From Diphasiastrum complanatum (taxonomy: Eukaryota; Streptophyta; Lycopodiopsida; Lycopodiales; Lycopodiaceae), in NCBI GenBank assembly GCA_029204225.1, contig CM055100.1, positions 19,744,655 through 19,808,654 of the forward strand: a stretch of DNA of 64,000 nucleotides, read 5' to 3'. The position numbers and the translations under genes are program-made. This document shows positions 11,524 through 23,259 of this stretch, one piece after another (position 1 is the first letter of the stretch; each line of letters opens with the position of its first letter). The notes beneath the pieces are model-generated. The model ran no database searches, had not been told where the DNA came from, and saw nothing but the letters and a program-made list of their open reading frames with translations.

Positions 11524-14500
11524 GTATCTGCGACTTTTTTTGTCACTTATGTTTCAGTACTATGGAAGGAGCCGGGCACAGGCCATTCTGCCCCCAAAAA
11601 ATTCTGGAAATCCTTGTGGCCTGTGCCCGGCTCCTTCCATTGCGTAGTGGATACTTGGACTGTTTTTTTGACTAATCCAATGCTGCCACATGACAGCTTG
11701 TGCGTTGGGCATCAGGCGCAGGCTGGAATGTGCACTAACTTTTTTCTGAAAAAAGCAGTGACATTCTGCCTTTTAATATGTCCAAAAAAGGGGCAGAATA
11801 CTCACCAAAAATCCATTATGGTTTGCTAATCTGACTCGCAGCAACCTCTTCTAATTGTTTATTTTTACAGTGTTCTCACTTCAATATTCTACTATTCACA
11901 AATACCTAGCCAGATCTTTCGGTTGAAGTTAATGCCTATACACTGGCCTTATAAGCATCAGATAAAGTGCTCATTTTTTTTCAAAGCCTCCACGGTTGCT
12001 AATGGCATTACCTTAATATATCAGATTATGCAGTTTAGTGTTGCACATTGATGCACCTCAGTTAAGTAAAATCTGAAGGTGTATCTGGAGTCGATCCAAA
12101 CAGTTAGCATTGTGACAAGTGAAGGTGCGTCGCCCTTGAGCATGTTGCCACAATCAGGTTTGAAATTGGTCTTTCAACTTCAAACGTGGAGGTGAAACCA
12201 AAATGGTTGGATTGTTTGTCTTGAGGTCATTAGTTTGAGCTGGGACACAGTGAGGGGAACTGATTACACCTCCCCTCATAGTTTTGTTGTCATTTGGGTC
12301 TTCCCCTTACTACAGAAATAATATTGTTTTGATAATGCACGCCTTTTTTTAGGTCTTCTCCTAGTACATTACTACATTTTAGATACCAAAAGATTTAGGT
12401 GAAGCAAAAAATATATATGTATCATAGTTCCCATGAACGTGGACAACTTCACCACAGTTTTTGGAACCGTACAGTCACTAAGTCTGGTTCCAAGAACCGT
12501 GGTAATTAATCAATCTATTATAATTAAAATAATAGATTGATTAATTACCACGGTAATTAATAGATTTATTATTAGTGTTCACGGGCAGCGCTCACACGGG
12601 ACCCTTTATTTTTCAAATTTTTTTCCTCCCCCTCCCCCTCTTCTCTCTGGCCACCCAGGCAAGTGGGCGGGCAAACATACTGTGGGAGGGGAGGGCGCAC
12701 TTCTGCGCCCTTCTTAAACAAAATATGTTTAAAAAACGTTGGGCGGGCAAACTTCGGTAGTTAATTAATCAATTAATTAATTTTTTAGTTCCCAAAACAG
12801 CCCAAAAAAAAGCCAAAAAATCTTAAATTTTAGGTGCTTCAAACTTACCCCTTAAATCTTGCCACCACGTAAAAGCTTTACCTCGCAACTACATGACGGC
12901 TAAATTGATCTTGTTGTCGTCGGATGAATCATACATGGAAAAGTTCGAGTTCCACTGATCAATACACGGCAAGACTGCTTCAGGGGTTCCATCCTTCTTT
13001 TCCCCAACGAAAATCTCAGGGTTGAACAAAGGTTGATGCGATAGTTGCCTTAATTGCGTCAATTCCTTCAAATCTTGCTGATCCCGAGAGTGTTTGGATT
13101 GCAAATCAAAGGTAGAGGTAGATGCGGTAACCTCATGAGTAGGAGACATAGGCTGTGTGGTAGGATTAGGATCCATTATTCAAGAGCAAGAGAGGTGAAT
13201 TAAGAAAGAAAAGAGTTGGAAGAGAGCACAAACAACTCAAGGAAGGTAAATACAACTCAAGCTTGCTGGCTCCTCACTATCCAAATGGTATTGTCCATGG
13301 CTGCCACAAGGATAAGAAGACAGCAAAGGGAGAGATGTACCACCACCTCCACTCTCTCTTCTCATGAAACTCAGCATAGGAGAGGCATGCCTCCTTTTAC
13401 ATGCTTGATCACAATCTGCCAAATGGCAACACTTTGCCACCTAAGCCTGTCCAGAACTTTTAACAAGTAAGCCTGGTGACCTGGGCCACCTGCCAGGGAT
13501 TCTTTGCCAGCTGGCGCCCAGGACGCCCCCCCTCGCTGGTCCTCCCCTACAAACTACCATGGACAGCAACTGTCCCTCGCTGCTTTTTTGGGACCCGTTT
13601 TCCTACACAGATCCTTGCAGAATACTGTCTGCGACCCTCAGTTTCCAGTGGAATCACTGTCCGCTGCAGTGCGTGGAATGAATTTAAAAAAAGATCATAA
13701 CTTTACAAGATAACCCTTTTGGATCAACACACCTGCTTTCGGCATACAGTGGCTCTGATACCATATGTTAGACTCTCTCTTACTGCATACCTCCAGGTGC
13801 CGGTTAACCACAAGAGACCGAACGATTCACGTTCCACCCCGCCATAGGACCCAATCCAGGTCCACCCTCCGTGCCCTGGCCTGTGACGTCAACAAGCAAG
13901 ATCCGACTTCCATCCTAGACAGTGTCCCATACCACTGCCTAGGCTCTCAGCCATCTGCCACCTCAAGCTAGCACTCATCCTGGCTGTGCACACCTCCCTC
14001 CATCCATCTTCTCCTAGGTAGATAGAAGGATGGCAAATGAGTCCTCCTTCCCTTGTATACCTCCAAGGTGGGAGACTCCAAGCCATGTGCACATCCTAGA
14101 TTACGACATGTGGCAACCATGCAAGTTCACGAGTCACTGGTCAAGTCAACAGGTCCAGTCATCGTTCAGTCTCAAGTTAGGGTTGGGACCCAAGGGAGTT
14201 GGGTTCCTAACATGAGGGGCACTTCAGACAAGAGAAAGTGCAGAGTGGTTGTAGGTTGTCCATATGCCATGGGGGTACAAGTAAATACATTGTGAACCCC
14301 TCTTATGCACATTTTAGGAAGTAGGCGAAGCAGGACACGAGCTCCACTTGACACCTAGAGCTGAATTTAGTAAGTGACACCATGGATAACTATCATGAAT
14401 ATACGACATGTGGCACCCAAGATCTTTTGATCTTGAGCTGCTTGTTGGAATCTCTCTCTCTTGTCAAGGAGCTGTGATGTTTGCTAACTTTCTTGATTCT

Positions 14501-16946
14501 TCATTTATTTGAATGATTTCTGCTCTGCTAGCGATGTGGCTATTGTCATCTTTCATAATTCTGAAGGTATATAGGTTATTCAACACTATGCTGATTGGAT
14601 CAAGTACTTGGAATGCATAATTTATGTTGTCAGGTGTACAAGCAGTAGATCTTTACCAAAAAAAAACATCTTTCATGATCCGTAAGAGCATCTAGTATAG
14701 TAGAGATGAAGCTAGTCACTAAATTATCTATTCCCAATAATCAATTCCTGAATGAACACTTAATTACGTGATACTGAATATATAGCAGGAAAAACTGGGT
14801 GCTGAGCTCTAATCACCATGGACATATAATCAACGAAGAGATTGAAGGTAGGGTTTAAATAGATCATGGCTGAAATAGTTCATTGTGGAGCATGTTGTTT
14901 TATCAATTAGGACATTGAAATTTTTTGAGGTTTGTGGGCTGGCTGTATGCGTTGAAGTAGTCGACTCTTTGGCTGGTTTCCATTGCAAATCTTTTTAGGT
15001 TTCTACATCTGTTGAGTTTACACATAGTATATTTTGTTTTTTTTGGGATGTGATATGCTTCTTTTGACAAAAACACCATGCTGACTCGAGAACCACTTAT
15101 TACCTATGCTTATCCTGGCTTTTTTTTTTCTAGGAATGCATTGAACTGCTCTGTCTAATCCTTTTAGCAGTATTTTCTTTTCAGTTTAGTCACTGACTCT
15201 CTCACACCTGGTGTAGGGTGCAGCAATTACTATGCAGAAAACAGGGGAGGGGGATCGTGCTGCAATTGAAATGCTGCAAGCAGCTATTAAGAAAGCTGCA
15301 AGTCAGAACCTTTTCAAGGAAGCCAGGAATCTGCGTATGCTTCTTGGTCAAATACTCACCCTTCAGGTAGCTGATCTATGGACACAAAAGAATTTGCAAC
15401 GCTTGTTCTTTGTCTTGAGTTTCTTTCTACCGAGCCATCTACAGCCCTGGCTTTTACAATTTTTAGATACTAGTGGACAGGGTGACCAAGAATTATTAAA
15501 GCTACCAAGGAGAGGGGTTAAGTGTATTGTTGGATTTGAGATTTATGATACTCAATTAGCTGGTGGAAGACGTTCTTAAGAGTATCAGGCTACGTTTCTT
15601 AAGTCCAAGACTTCTCCATTTGTTCCACGCTTTAGGAAAGCATTTTCCATGATATCAAAAAACACGGGCAAGCTATAGTTGAACTTTTGAAGCATGAACT
15701 AGCTTTGGGCAAAAACTAGTCTCTTAGCCAAACAGTGCGACCATAGTATATTAGAGGATCATACACGTAAAGAGGAAGTAAGTTCTTAAGCAGCTTCTAA
15801 AGAGAATCACACTGAAATGGAAAAGTAGTTTTGGGCTCTATGCCGCGGCCCACAATTTGCCATGGATCACAATCTTGTACATTCGCGAACCTGTGGTTCA
15901 GAGACTTCTAATACAGTGGCTTCAGCACCTCTGAAAGGATCTCATCACTTTGTTCTCAATCTGTTGCATAGGTGGTCACTTAACTACCCTTCCCTTGTAG
16001 ACTAGAGTTTTAAGGGTTTTTTCACCATTAACGTAATTATTTCAGGGGGGTTTATGTATGATCCTCGAATGTAGACTTCAGGTGACTGGACAATTACTGG
16101 TGAAATCAGTCATACCATCACTTTGAGTTGGAGGTTGTTGTATGATCCTTCAATCGGCTGTCCATACTTGTCATATGTGATAATAGTTAATAACTTGGCA
16201 TGAGAGCACTTTTTAGGGCTGAGGAAGATGTTCTTTGTTGCTTGGAAGATCTAGTAGTGTCTTTGCTAGAATGAAAGGAGTATTTATTTTATTATCGAAG
16301 AAGGCTTAATGAATGTTTGGCTAAGATTTTTTGTTTATTGAATTTTGTATTATTGTCTTGACTTAGATCCTTTGACTTTTTGAGTTGCTCGTACATTGTT
16401 TCTAAGCTTTGCCTTATGACATCACTGACTTCTCTGTATAAATTTGTGAAATTGGATATATTCTAATTTCACAAATAGATATACCATCACTTTCAGAACT
16501 TAAATTTGGTTGGGATTTCATGAAATTTCTCCCAATTCTCTTATCATCTTGTTTGACTTCCTCTCTTATAGATCAAGTTTCAGAGCACTGATGGTAATAA
16601 CTTACACTGTATCAAGCAAGCACGATATCTTTCTATGCCAGTCCCAGACCACCACAGAATTTGTCCCATGATAGTTGTCCCATTTCAGAACTTGTTATAG
16701 TTGTTGATGTAGGTTTAATTTGGCTTTTTAGAAGATAGATAAGAAGCTATTGTTGCATAGTGCATAGTTCATGATAGGACAGAAGGATCTTGATTTGCAA
16801 TGTTGTGTCGAATCGCAGTTCGTTCAAAGAGCCGCAGTTCAACCTAGCCCGGTTCGATGCATTTTTTTGGTTTAATCTCGCTTACCTTCTGTCCCGATCG
16901 CACGTATTTTCTAGAGGACTGTCGCAGGAGCTGGGTGTGCACATTC

Positions 16947-17013
<67 letters not shown>

Positions 17014-20000
17014 TTGAGGGTTTTTTGTAGCCATGTACATTGTACAGTGTAATATGTATGGTGTGACAAATGCTGCATGTTCCGTTCAGGAACGCGATCT
17101 GGGAAATCCCATTAGGTTTACCCGGAAAGCAACTTTTTTTGTTTTTATGTTTTTTTTTCGGTGGCAATATGGGTATCAGGTTAATGATGTTTTCAATAGC
17201 AATTCACTTATCTTGTCTGCTCGGAGTTCCAAGAGGAGTGCGGTCCAATTTTGGGCCATTAAGTGATTCTTTATCGAACATCTCTATTTTTATATTATGT
17301 GAAATGAAATTACATGGAACCGTATTGAATGACAGCAAACCGACAATAATTATGAATCTCAGAGATTGTGACAAAAACATGAGTCAACTCAACATGCTCA
17401 ACAAAATACGAGTACATTATGTATAATTAACCGGATCAACATGGCTCTAGCCTCCATGCAATGTTAATTTTGCCTCTTTCCAGTTTATCAATACGTTGTT
17501 CTTCTGATGCATTCATTGATGAAAATCTGGTCACTAGCCCCCCCCCCCCTCCCCCCTCAAAAAAAAAAAGAGGATTGCGATCCGGGTCGCTGAGGTTCCG
17601 GAACGATTTTCCAGCGGATCGCGATTGTGACATTAATGTTTTGAGTGACGAGTAACAATGATCAATCTTTCTAGTCATGTATGGAAGTTGCTAGCTACTT
17701 GCTAATGTCATTGATGATATAGGATAGATCATAGCTAAAACTGCAGGCAACAGATGGATCAAGAACCCTAAACCACAGGTGACAGGTATTGTTAGGTAAC
17801 AAGACTCAGGAGCATAGTTGTGTCGAACCGTGGTTCGAACCTTTGTTCGAATCTGCCTGTTCCGAACCATTTTTTTGGGTTGAACCAAAAAGGAAAAAAT
17901 GGTTCGAACCCCTTTTTTTGGGATTTTTCAAAGGACTATCTTTCATGATGTCCAAAAAATTAGTTCGAACCATGTTTTTGGCATTTTCCAAAGGACTATC
18001 TTTCTAGTCATGCCAAAAAAATGGTTCAAGTTTTTCAAAGGACTATATCTCTAGTCATGTATGGAAGTAGCTACTAGCTATTGTCACTGATGATATCAGA
18101 TAGATCATAGCTAAACTGCAGGCAACAGATGGATCAAGGCCCCTACATTTAGGTAACAAGACTCAAGAGTTGGAAGTTGGAAGTTCCACGTCAAAATTCA
18201 CTATCGATTAATCACGAATTCAGAATTATAATCTACATGTTACCCATAAATACTAAGAAAGCACTTGTTTTTGACATAATCGAAGGGTAGAAATTAAGGG
18301 AGGGGGGGAAAAAACCCTAAAACCGATTCGCCAGTTCGGACCTGAGAAGCCGATTCTTTCCCGATTCAAACCCGATTCAAACACGGTTCGAAAAGGCGAT
18401 TCGAAAGTTACCATAAAACATTGCGAGTCAGGAGTTAGAAGTTAAAAGTTCTGTGTCACGATTCAAATTTCGGTGTCATGAATTGTGATCTACATGTCAC
18501 CCATTAACACAAAGAAAGCATTTGTTTTTGACTTAATCAAAGGATAGAAATTAGGGGGTGAAAAAAACCCTAAAACTGACTTGCTGGTTTGAACCTGGAG
18601 AAGCTGATTCTTTCCGATTCAAACCCGATTCAAACACTGTTTGAAAGGCAATTCAATAGGTACCTTAAACCTTTGTTGATTTGAGTGGCGACCTTTGATG
18701 CAGGGAAGATGATTAGTGCACCAGATTCTTGGAATTAGAAATAGTGTCTGAAAATTCCAGCAAACAGACTCATCATCATTCTCTGTTTCTGAACCTTGTT
18801 CGAAGCAACATCTCTAGTATAATCTGGTATTTCATGATCCCTGACTAGGAATATTTATATCGATTTTGTTGATGGGAAATCTACATCAAGAGTCCTGCAA
18901 GTGACTGCTTGGACTTGACGTCTGAAGCTTTCTGCTAAGCATTGGCCATCTCATTAGTCATATAGATGGACGATGTGTGGAAGGGTACTAGTCTGTGTCA
19001 GTCTTAGAATTTGTATTTATTTGTATGCAGAATACTGCAAGTCTATATGTGTTAATTTTTTTTTGCATCTCAATGAAAGTTGGATAAAATTTCTCGAGTC
19101 TTTCTTCCTTTGTGTACTCTTATGCCTTCCAAGACTATTGCCGTATTAGTATAGAAAATTGGTATGATAAGTTGCCAATTGCTTAGACCACTGCTTGAAA
19201 ATTCATGCTTATGCACTTATTAGATACTTTCGTGCTTGTGCTAAAAGTTTCTTACTTGCTGCTGACCTCATGTAATATAGATCACTTTTTTCAAGGCCTT
19301 GTCTCCTTACTGTTTTGGGCTAGACAATGGTTATTACAAAGTTCCCCACGGCACAGGTGCCGTGGGGTCTGAGTGCCGTGGCAATTTTTTTGTTTTTGGT
19401 TTTTTTCACTAAAAAATGACTAAAAAAAATTCAAAAACAAAAAAAACAGGTGCCGTGGGTGCCGGCACCCACGGCACCCGTGCTTACACCTGGAACTTTG
19501 GGTTATGATAATTTGATAAGTTCTACTTTCTTAGAAATAAGGTCCAGTATTGTACTTGGGTTGCTCTCACCAGGTTGCTTCATATGAGTCTTCTAAGTAA
19601 ATTTTTATCATTTCAGATGGTTCTTTTCAAGCCTTGTTTTCGTGAATATTTCCTGTTAAAGAAGCAAAATGTTGCAAATAGATAAATAGCCTATTGAGCA
19701 GTTTAAAAATTCATGAGATAGAACTGGTTTTTGATTGAGGGATCAACCGAGTAGTTAACTTATATAAATTTGCTCACACCTTTTGGTAATTCCTAATTAA
19801 GATGCTTGTGCAATATTTTGCCTTGTGTTAAGCAGGGAAACTTAGAGCAAGCTTTGCTGGAATATGACAATTTGGTGAAAGATGAGCCTGGTGATTTTCG
19901 GCCCTTTTTGTGCCAGGTACAAATGTTCTCTAATCCTAATAATTTTTTTTGGAATTTTATGCAAGGCAGTTGAGGACATATTTTCTTTCTTGAAATCGCA

Positions 20001-22745
20001 AATCTTTTTAAGTACATGAGGCAGGAAATTGGTTGTCAGATTTCAAACTTTAGAAGGCTGTTCCCAGCATAGGTGCTTGACAATTTACTGGTAAAATAAA
20101 ATCCTTGTTTTTTATCAAGTATTGACGTTACAAGTTGCATTTCTTGACTTTTTTCTATTGCAGTCGCCATTTTTTTGAGCATGTACCACTTGCTTAATAA
20201 CAAATGTACATTTGTAAAGCTATAATGCATTTTGGCACACAAGCTCTAAGCTAGCAAGTATGGAACTTAAAACTTACTATTATAAAGTCAGAGAACAGTC
20301 TGTAAATTTAGCAGTTTATTTTCATGACTGATAGCAGGAACAAACATCTGCTAGCTAGCATGTAGATGACAGAAATAATAATAAAGTTCTGGCATCTATA
20401 ATCGAACTTTGGACTTCACTTTTATTCATTATAATTTTTGTTAACGCTGAACTTTGCTACGAAGACTGTTCTAACCACCTACCTCATGACATCCAATCAG
20501 AAAAATTAATAGAAGTTCGTATATTGTACAGCACTAGAAACAAATTGATGCAAATTTCTTGGAGCAATCTAGAACAAGTCTCTTGTACAAGTTCTAGAAC
20601 AATTTGCAACTATAAGTCAACGTATGCTAATGGAGCTCAAGTCTTGCTCTTCTCTCTGGTGTAGTTAGCAAATGGTTTCAAGGGTTTACTCAAATGTTGA
20701 TGTTTCGAGAAAGAACCAATTACAAATGCTCAGGAAGAAAGTATTGTATTGTTGTAGTATGTACATTGCGATCATTTACTTCTCCTCCTGTGTGAACCAT
20801 TACCCCACTTGTAGTATTACGTACTTTTGTACTTTGCAAGAAGTGTGTTAAGAGTACCATGTTCTGATAAGAAGGTAGGATTTTTCCCACATTGTGAATG
20901 GGAAGCTTAAGGCATCTCTGCACTTCAGTAAAATAGCAATGCTATTTCACATGAAGATAGCATTCCAACAAATAAAGCTCTTTGGTTTTGCAATTCATGC
21001 AACATTCTTGTTTAAACTCATCATATCAAAGATAAGAAGAGTGTCTTGCATTTCTTTAGCATATTTTTTAGTGCATAAAGTGTGCCATACACATTCAGAT
21101 GGGTGTTGAATGATATTATTGGTTTTCTGGTCTTCCAGGCAGTTCTAAATCGTTGAGATTGCCAATAGAATGCATTTCTTAACCTTGTTAAACTTAAAAC
21201 ACAAACGACAACTTTGCACAAAAACTTGAACTAGGCTCAAGTTCACCCATATTCATCCCAATTCACCTCCTCCTAATCCTTGAACTCCATGCAGATTAAG
21301 CTAACAAGTCCCAGACTACTAGTATAATCAAGTGTACACTGTACAAGAGTCACTTCATGCATAAATGCAATCCTTGTCTTTGATTTACCATTGATCACTA
21401 GGAGATTTATATCTTATAATTTGGATTTCCATCAATAGGCCCATGTCATCCACGATTTTGAGACGCTCCGGAACGATCCCTCCAAGCTTACAGAGACCAT
21501 TTCAAATATAGCGTGGCTCAGACAGCGATTCTGGCTTGGATATAGATAACGTGGTTTTTAACAAAGCAATGGAGATCAAGGAACAGAATCAATATATATA
21601 GCGTGGCTCAGACAGCGATTCTAGCTCGGATATATGTAATGTGGCAGATAGCGATTCTAGGATTAACGTGAGCAGCAGTCAGAGAAGATAGTGATTCTAG
21701 GATCAACGTGTTTGTTAAAATCGATTTCTTTGTTAAAAATTACACATCATTGATTTCAAAACGATGATTTTAAATCGATTTCTGATCTGTAGTGTCCCTC
21801 AATGCATTATAAAGCGTCCCTCAATATATTATCAAGAGGAAGATTGCGAAGAAGGAAGATCATGGCCAGCGGGTGGCACTTTGATACCTGGTTTTTTTTT
21901 CTTAAAAAAAATGTTCCAATCCAGTTTGTTCCGGAACGGGCTTCTAAGATTTGTTGACATTGTTTATGATCTCTTCTACTTCAATGGTCATATTGTTTTC
22001 TTGCGATCTGCCTCTGAACTTATTCTAAAAAATGCACCATGATACTCTTTTGTGCCATTCAAGCGGTTGCATGAATTCAAGCAGTTGCACGAACAATGTT
22101 CCATTAATTTTAGAAATGTGGAAAATCTGAAATGTTTCATGCTAAGCTTACATTCAAAGAGTACTATATTGCTCACATAAGCATCGTCCCTAACTGTGGG
22201 TGTAGTTTCTAGGTTTATAGAAGCCATAGTTCAATGAAGCACTACATAAAACTTCAATTTGATTAGATTTCTGTTTGAACTAGATTTCTGCTTGTTCAAG
22301 CCTTCTATTGATGTCAGAGTTATTTTGTATTTACATAATACATGCTTATAACTTTCTTCAGAGCTACAACCTGGTTCATTGGTTTGAAATGCTACTGAAA
22401 TAATTCATAAGTATTTATTGTTCTTTAGTCATGATAAATTTTTAAATTTATGTTTTCACATAGCAGAACCACTGGTTGACATTGAAGTAAATGCCTAGAG
22501 CCAATTAGCCGTTTGGTGTCTATCTTGAATTCTCTTCCATGTGTAGAAATGTCGGCGTTATAATATTGATCTTGGTTATGTTTTATCAGGGTCTTATCTA
22601 TAGCATTGAAGGTAAATCAAAAGAAGCAGAGGAGAAATTCGAAGATTACAGGCGGAGGTGCCCAAAAGATTTTCCAAACCGAAAATACCTTGACGCTCTA
22701 GCGACCACAGCCAAAGCTGAAAGTCATAAAGTTAAGCAGGAATGA
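10309..22745 (+). CDS. SG1: SLOW GREEN 1-like chloroplast TPR protein (four exons)
   Basis: Predicted join: 10309-11523, 15217-15366, 19836-19916 and 22590-22742 plus stop (TGA 22743-22745). All junctions are GT..AG and all introns are phase 0, giving about 533 residues. The product has a long basic, serine-rich N-terminus (about residues 1-230) of transit-peptide character. A hydrophobic helix follows (about 233-255, FFFLASTFLILFMG) ending in KPAFAQ, then an acidic/lysine linker. TPR-type helices come next (about 295-533), including EAHQALLLICMQRGEAGKA and GDMGKARQAFEEILKLEP in exon 1, with further pairs in exons 2-4. The layout (transit peptide, one membrane helix, C-terminal TPRs) and sequence feel match SLOW GREEN 1 of Arabidopsis, a chloroplast protein needed for greening and thylakoid development. 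I recognise the family from memory, not by a search. The N-terminus is longer than I expect for SG1. A GTAAGT at 10538 could be a donor for an unmodelled intron, so the first 200 residues are the weakest part. Confidence 0.8.
11562..11640 (+). repeat. Perfect 24-bp-arm hairpin inside SG1 intron 1
   Basis: The left arm (11562-11585, beginning ATGGAAGGAGCC) and right arm (11617-11640, ending GGCTCCTTCCAT) are exact reverse complements, with a 31-base loop. It starts 38 bases after the exon 1 donor. It could be a small MITE-like insertion, a microRNA-type precursor or a regulatory intron structure. The sequence cannot decide. I do not recognise either arm as a known plant miRNA. Confidence 0.9.
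12496..12554. repeat. 26-bp-arm hairpin, AT-rich, in SG1 intron 1
   Basis: Arms 12496-12521 and 12529-12554 are exact reverse complements around a 7-base loop. The outer ends are ACCGTGG/CCACGGT and the inner part is AATTAATCAATC. This looks like a short foldback element. Nearby text contains related words (GGTTCC..GAACCGTGG), so the true element may be larger. Confidence 0.85.
12889..14212 (-). mobile_element. Truncated LTR element in SG1 intron 1, minus strand
   Basis: A 447-bp LTR occupies 13766-14212 on the minus strand, starting TGTTAGGAACCC and ending GAGTCTAACA, so its ends form a TGTTAG..CTAACA inverted repeat. Immediately downstream on that strand is TATGGTATCAGAGCC (about 13751-13765), the tRNA-Met-type primer-binding site of plant copia elements. 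This marks 13766-14212 as the 5' LTR. The leader then runs to a 95-codon frame beginning MDPNPTTQ (13176 down to 12889), possibly a gag start. Nothing further is recognisable and no 3' LTR is found, so the element is truncated. It lies antisense to the host gene. Confidence 0.7.
15217..15366 (+). CDS. SG1: SG1-like exon 2
   Basis: 150 bases between GTGTAG|GGTGCA and CTTCAG|GTAGCT, phase 0 at both ends. It encodes a TPR-like helix pair (GDRAAIEMLQAAIKKA.., FKEARNLRMLLGQI). The open frame upstream and downstream of the boundaries lacks protein character, supporting these splice sites. Confidence 0.8.
16948..17011. repeat. (GA)n microsatellite in SG1 intron 2
   Basis: An uninterrupted GA run of about 64 bases. 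Confidence 0.95.
17640..18670. repeat. Degenerate tandem repeat array in SG1 intron 2
   Basis: Several layers are visible. A block starting CTAGTCATGTATGGAAGT with AGATCATAGCTAAA and GCAACAGATGGATCAAG occurs at about 17670-17815 and again at about 18050-18165. A block with GATCTACATGT-type words, GTTTTTGAC, AACCCTAAAAC and GATTCAAACCCGATTCAAACAC occurs at about 18180-18415 and again at about 18420-18665. Between them, short units with GGTTCGAACC and TTTTCAAAGGACTATCTTTC repeat about three times. The copies differ by substitutions and small indels, so the array is not young. Confidence 0.8.
19337..19500. mobile_element. MITE-like foldback element in SG1 intron 2
   Basis: About 164 bp bounded by 9-bp inverted ends, CAAAGTTCC at 19337 and GGAACTTTG ending at 19500. 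The interior is itself foldback: GC-rich CCACGGCAC / GTGCCGTGG words near both ends, and T-rich then A-rich halves around a central CACT/AGTGA-like turn, so nearly the whole unit could form one hairpin. GGTTAT occurs just outside on both sides (19329 and about 19501), a possible target duplication though slightly offset on the left. No coding capacity. The superfamily is not assigned. Confidence 0.65.
19836..19916 (+). CDS. SG1: SG1-like exon 3
   Basis: 81 bases between TTAAGCAG|GGAAAC and GTGCCAG|GTACAA, phase 0. It encodes GNLEQALLEYDNLVKDEP and FRPFLCQ, a TPR helix continuing the superhelix from exon 2. Too short to appear as an ORF on its own, and supported by frame and TPR spacing. Confidence 0.8.
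21508..21700. repeat. Short direct repeats in SG1 intron 3
   Basis: The unit ATAGCGTGGCTCAGACAGCG followed by ATTCTGGCT/ATTCTAGCT and GGATAT occurs at about 21508 and 21598. Shorter GCGATTCTAGGAT echoes follow to about 21700. Confidence 0.7.
22590..22745 (+). CDS. SG1: SG1-like exon 4 (C-terminus)
   Basis: Starts after TTTTATCAG|GGTCTT and ends with TGA at 22743-22745. It encodes the last TPR-like pair (GLIYSIEGKSKEAEEKFEDY) and a charged C-terminal tail. The frame remains open upstream of the acceptor, but that part is hydrophobic intron-like sequence and is excluded. Confidence 0.8.
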   Translation, partial: GLIYSIEGKSKEAEEKFEDYRRRCPKDFPNRKYLDALATTAKAESHKVKQE

Positions 22746-23212
22746 TAGTTAGTTAGAAGCTTCAACTTTTAGCAGTGAGAATTGGCGTGGCAAAAGGAAA
22801 TGGGATCATTTTTGAGATTTTTTTGGCAGCCGACAGCTAGTGGGAATTGAAACTTGGAAATTGGAATGTATGTGCTTTTAGCCATTCAGTTTCGATGTCT
22901 ATTGAGCATTGAGAGCTGCTTTGAGTGTCTTCGGTTAGTTTGTACAGCCTGGAGTCTAGATCAGCTTTTATCCTCTTATTCAATCCGATAAAATATACCG
23001 ATAGAATATAAGTTGTAGCAGTGTAGTGCTAAAGGTGATCTTGCCAAGATTCCAAGAGGGTTAGTTAATTCTTTAGCAGCAGAACTAGTTTTGGCTCCGA
23101 AGTCTCAGTTTTGTCAATAGCTATGCTTTCGTGGCAATACACCGATGATGTTGGCATTGTTGCTTGAAAGTTCTGCCATGCTTGTCTAAAGCATTTTATT
23201 TCTATTCCTTGT

Positions 23213-23218
23213 AATAAA
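23213..23218 (+). terminator. Candidate poly(A) signal of the SG1-like gene
   Basis: AATAAA about 470 bases after the stop codon, within a T-rich 3' region. It is consistent with a plant near-upstream element. Transcript evidence is absent. Confidence 0.4.
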
Positions 23219-23259
23219 AGTATCGCTACAACAAATTATGAGCTACCTCGAAACTATGC

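Noticed and set aside
11524-11829. Continuation of the SG1 exon 1 frame through the hairpin
   Set aside because: Protein character ends at the GT donor. The frame only stays open by chance, and splicing to exon 2 restores the TPR pattern.
13216-13713. Plus-strand frames over the LTR leader in intron 1
   Set aside because: They lie antisense to the LTR element and lack family motifs.
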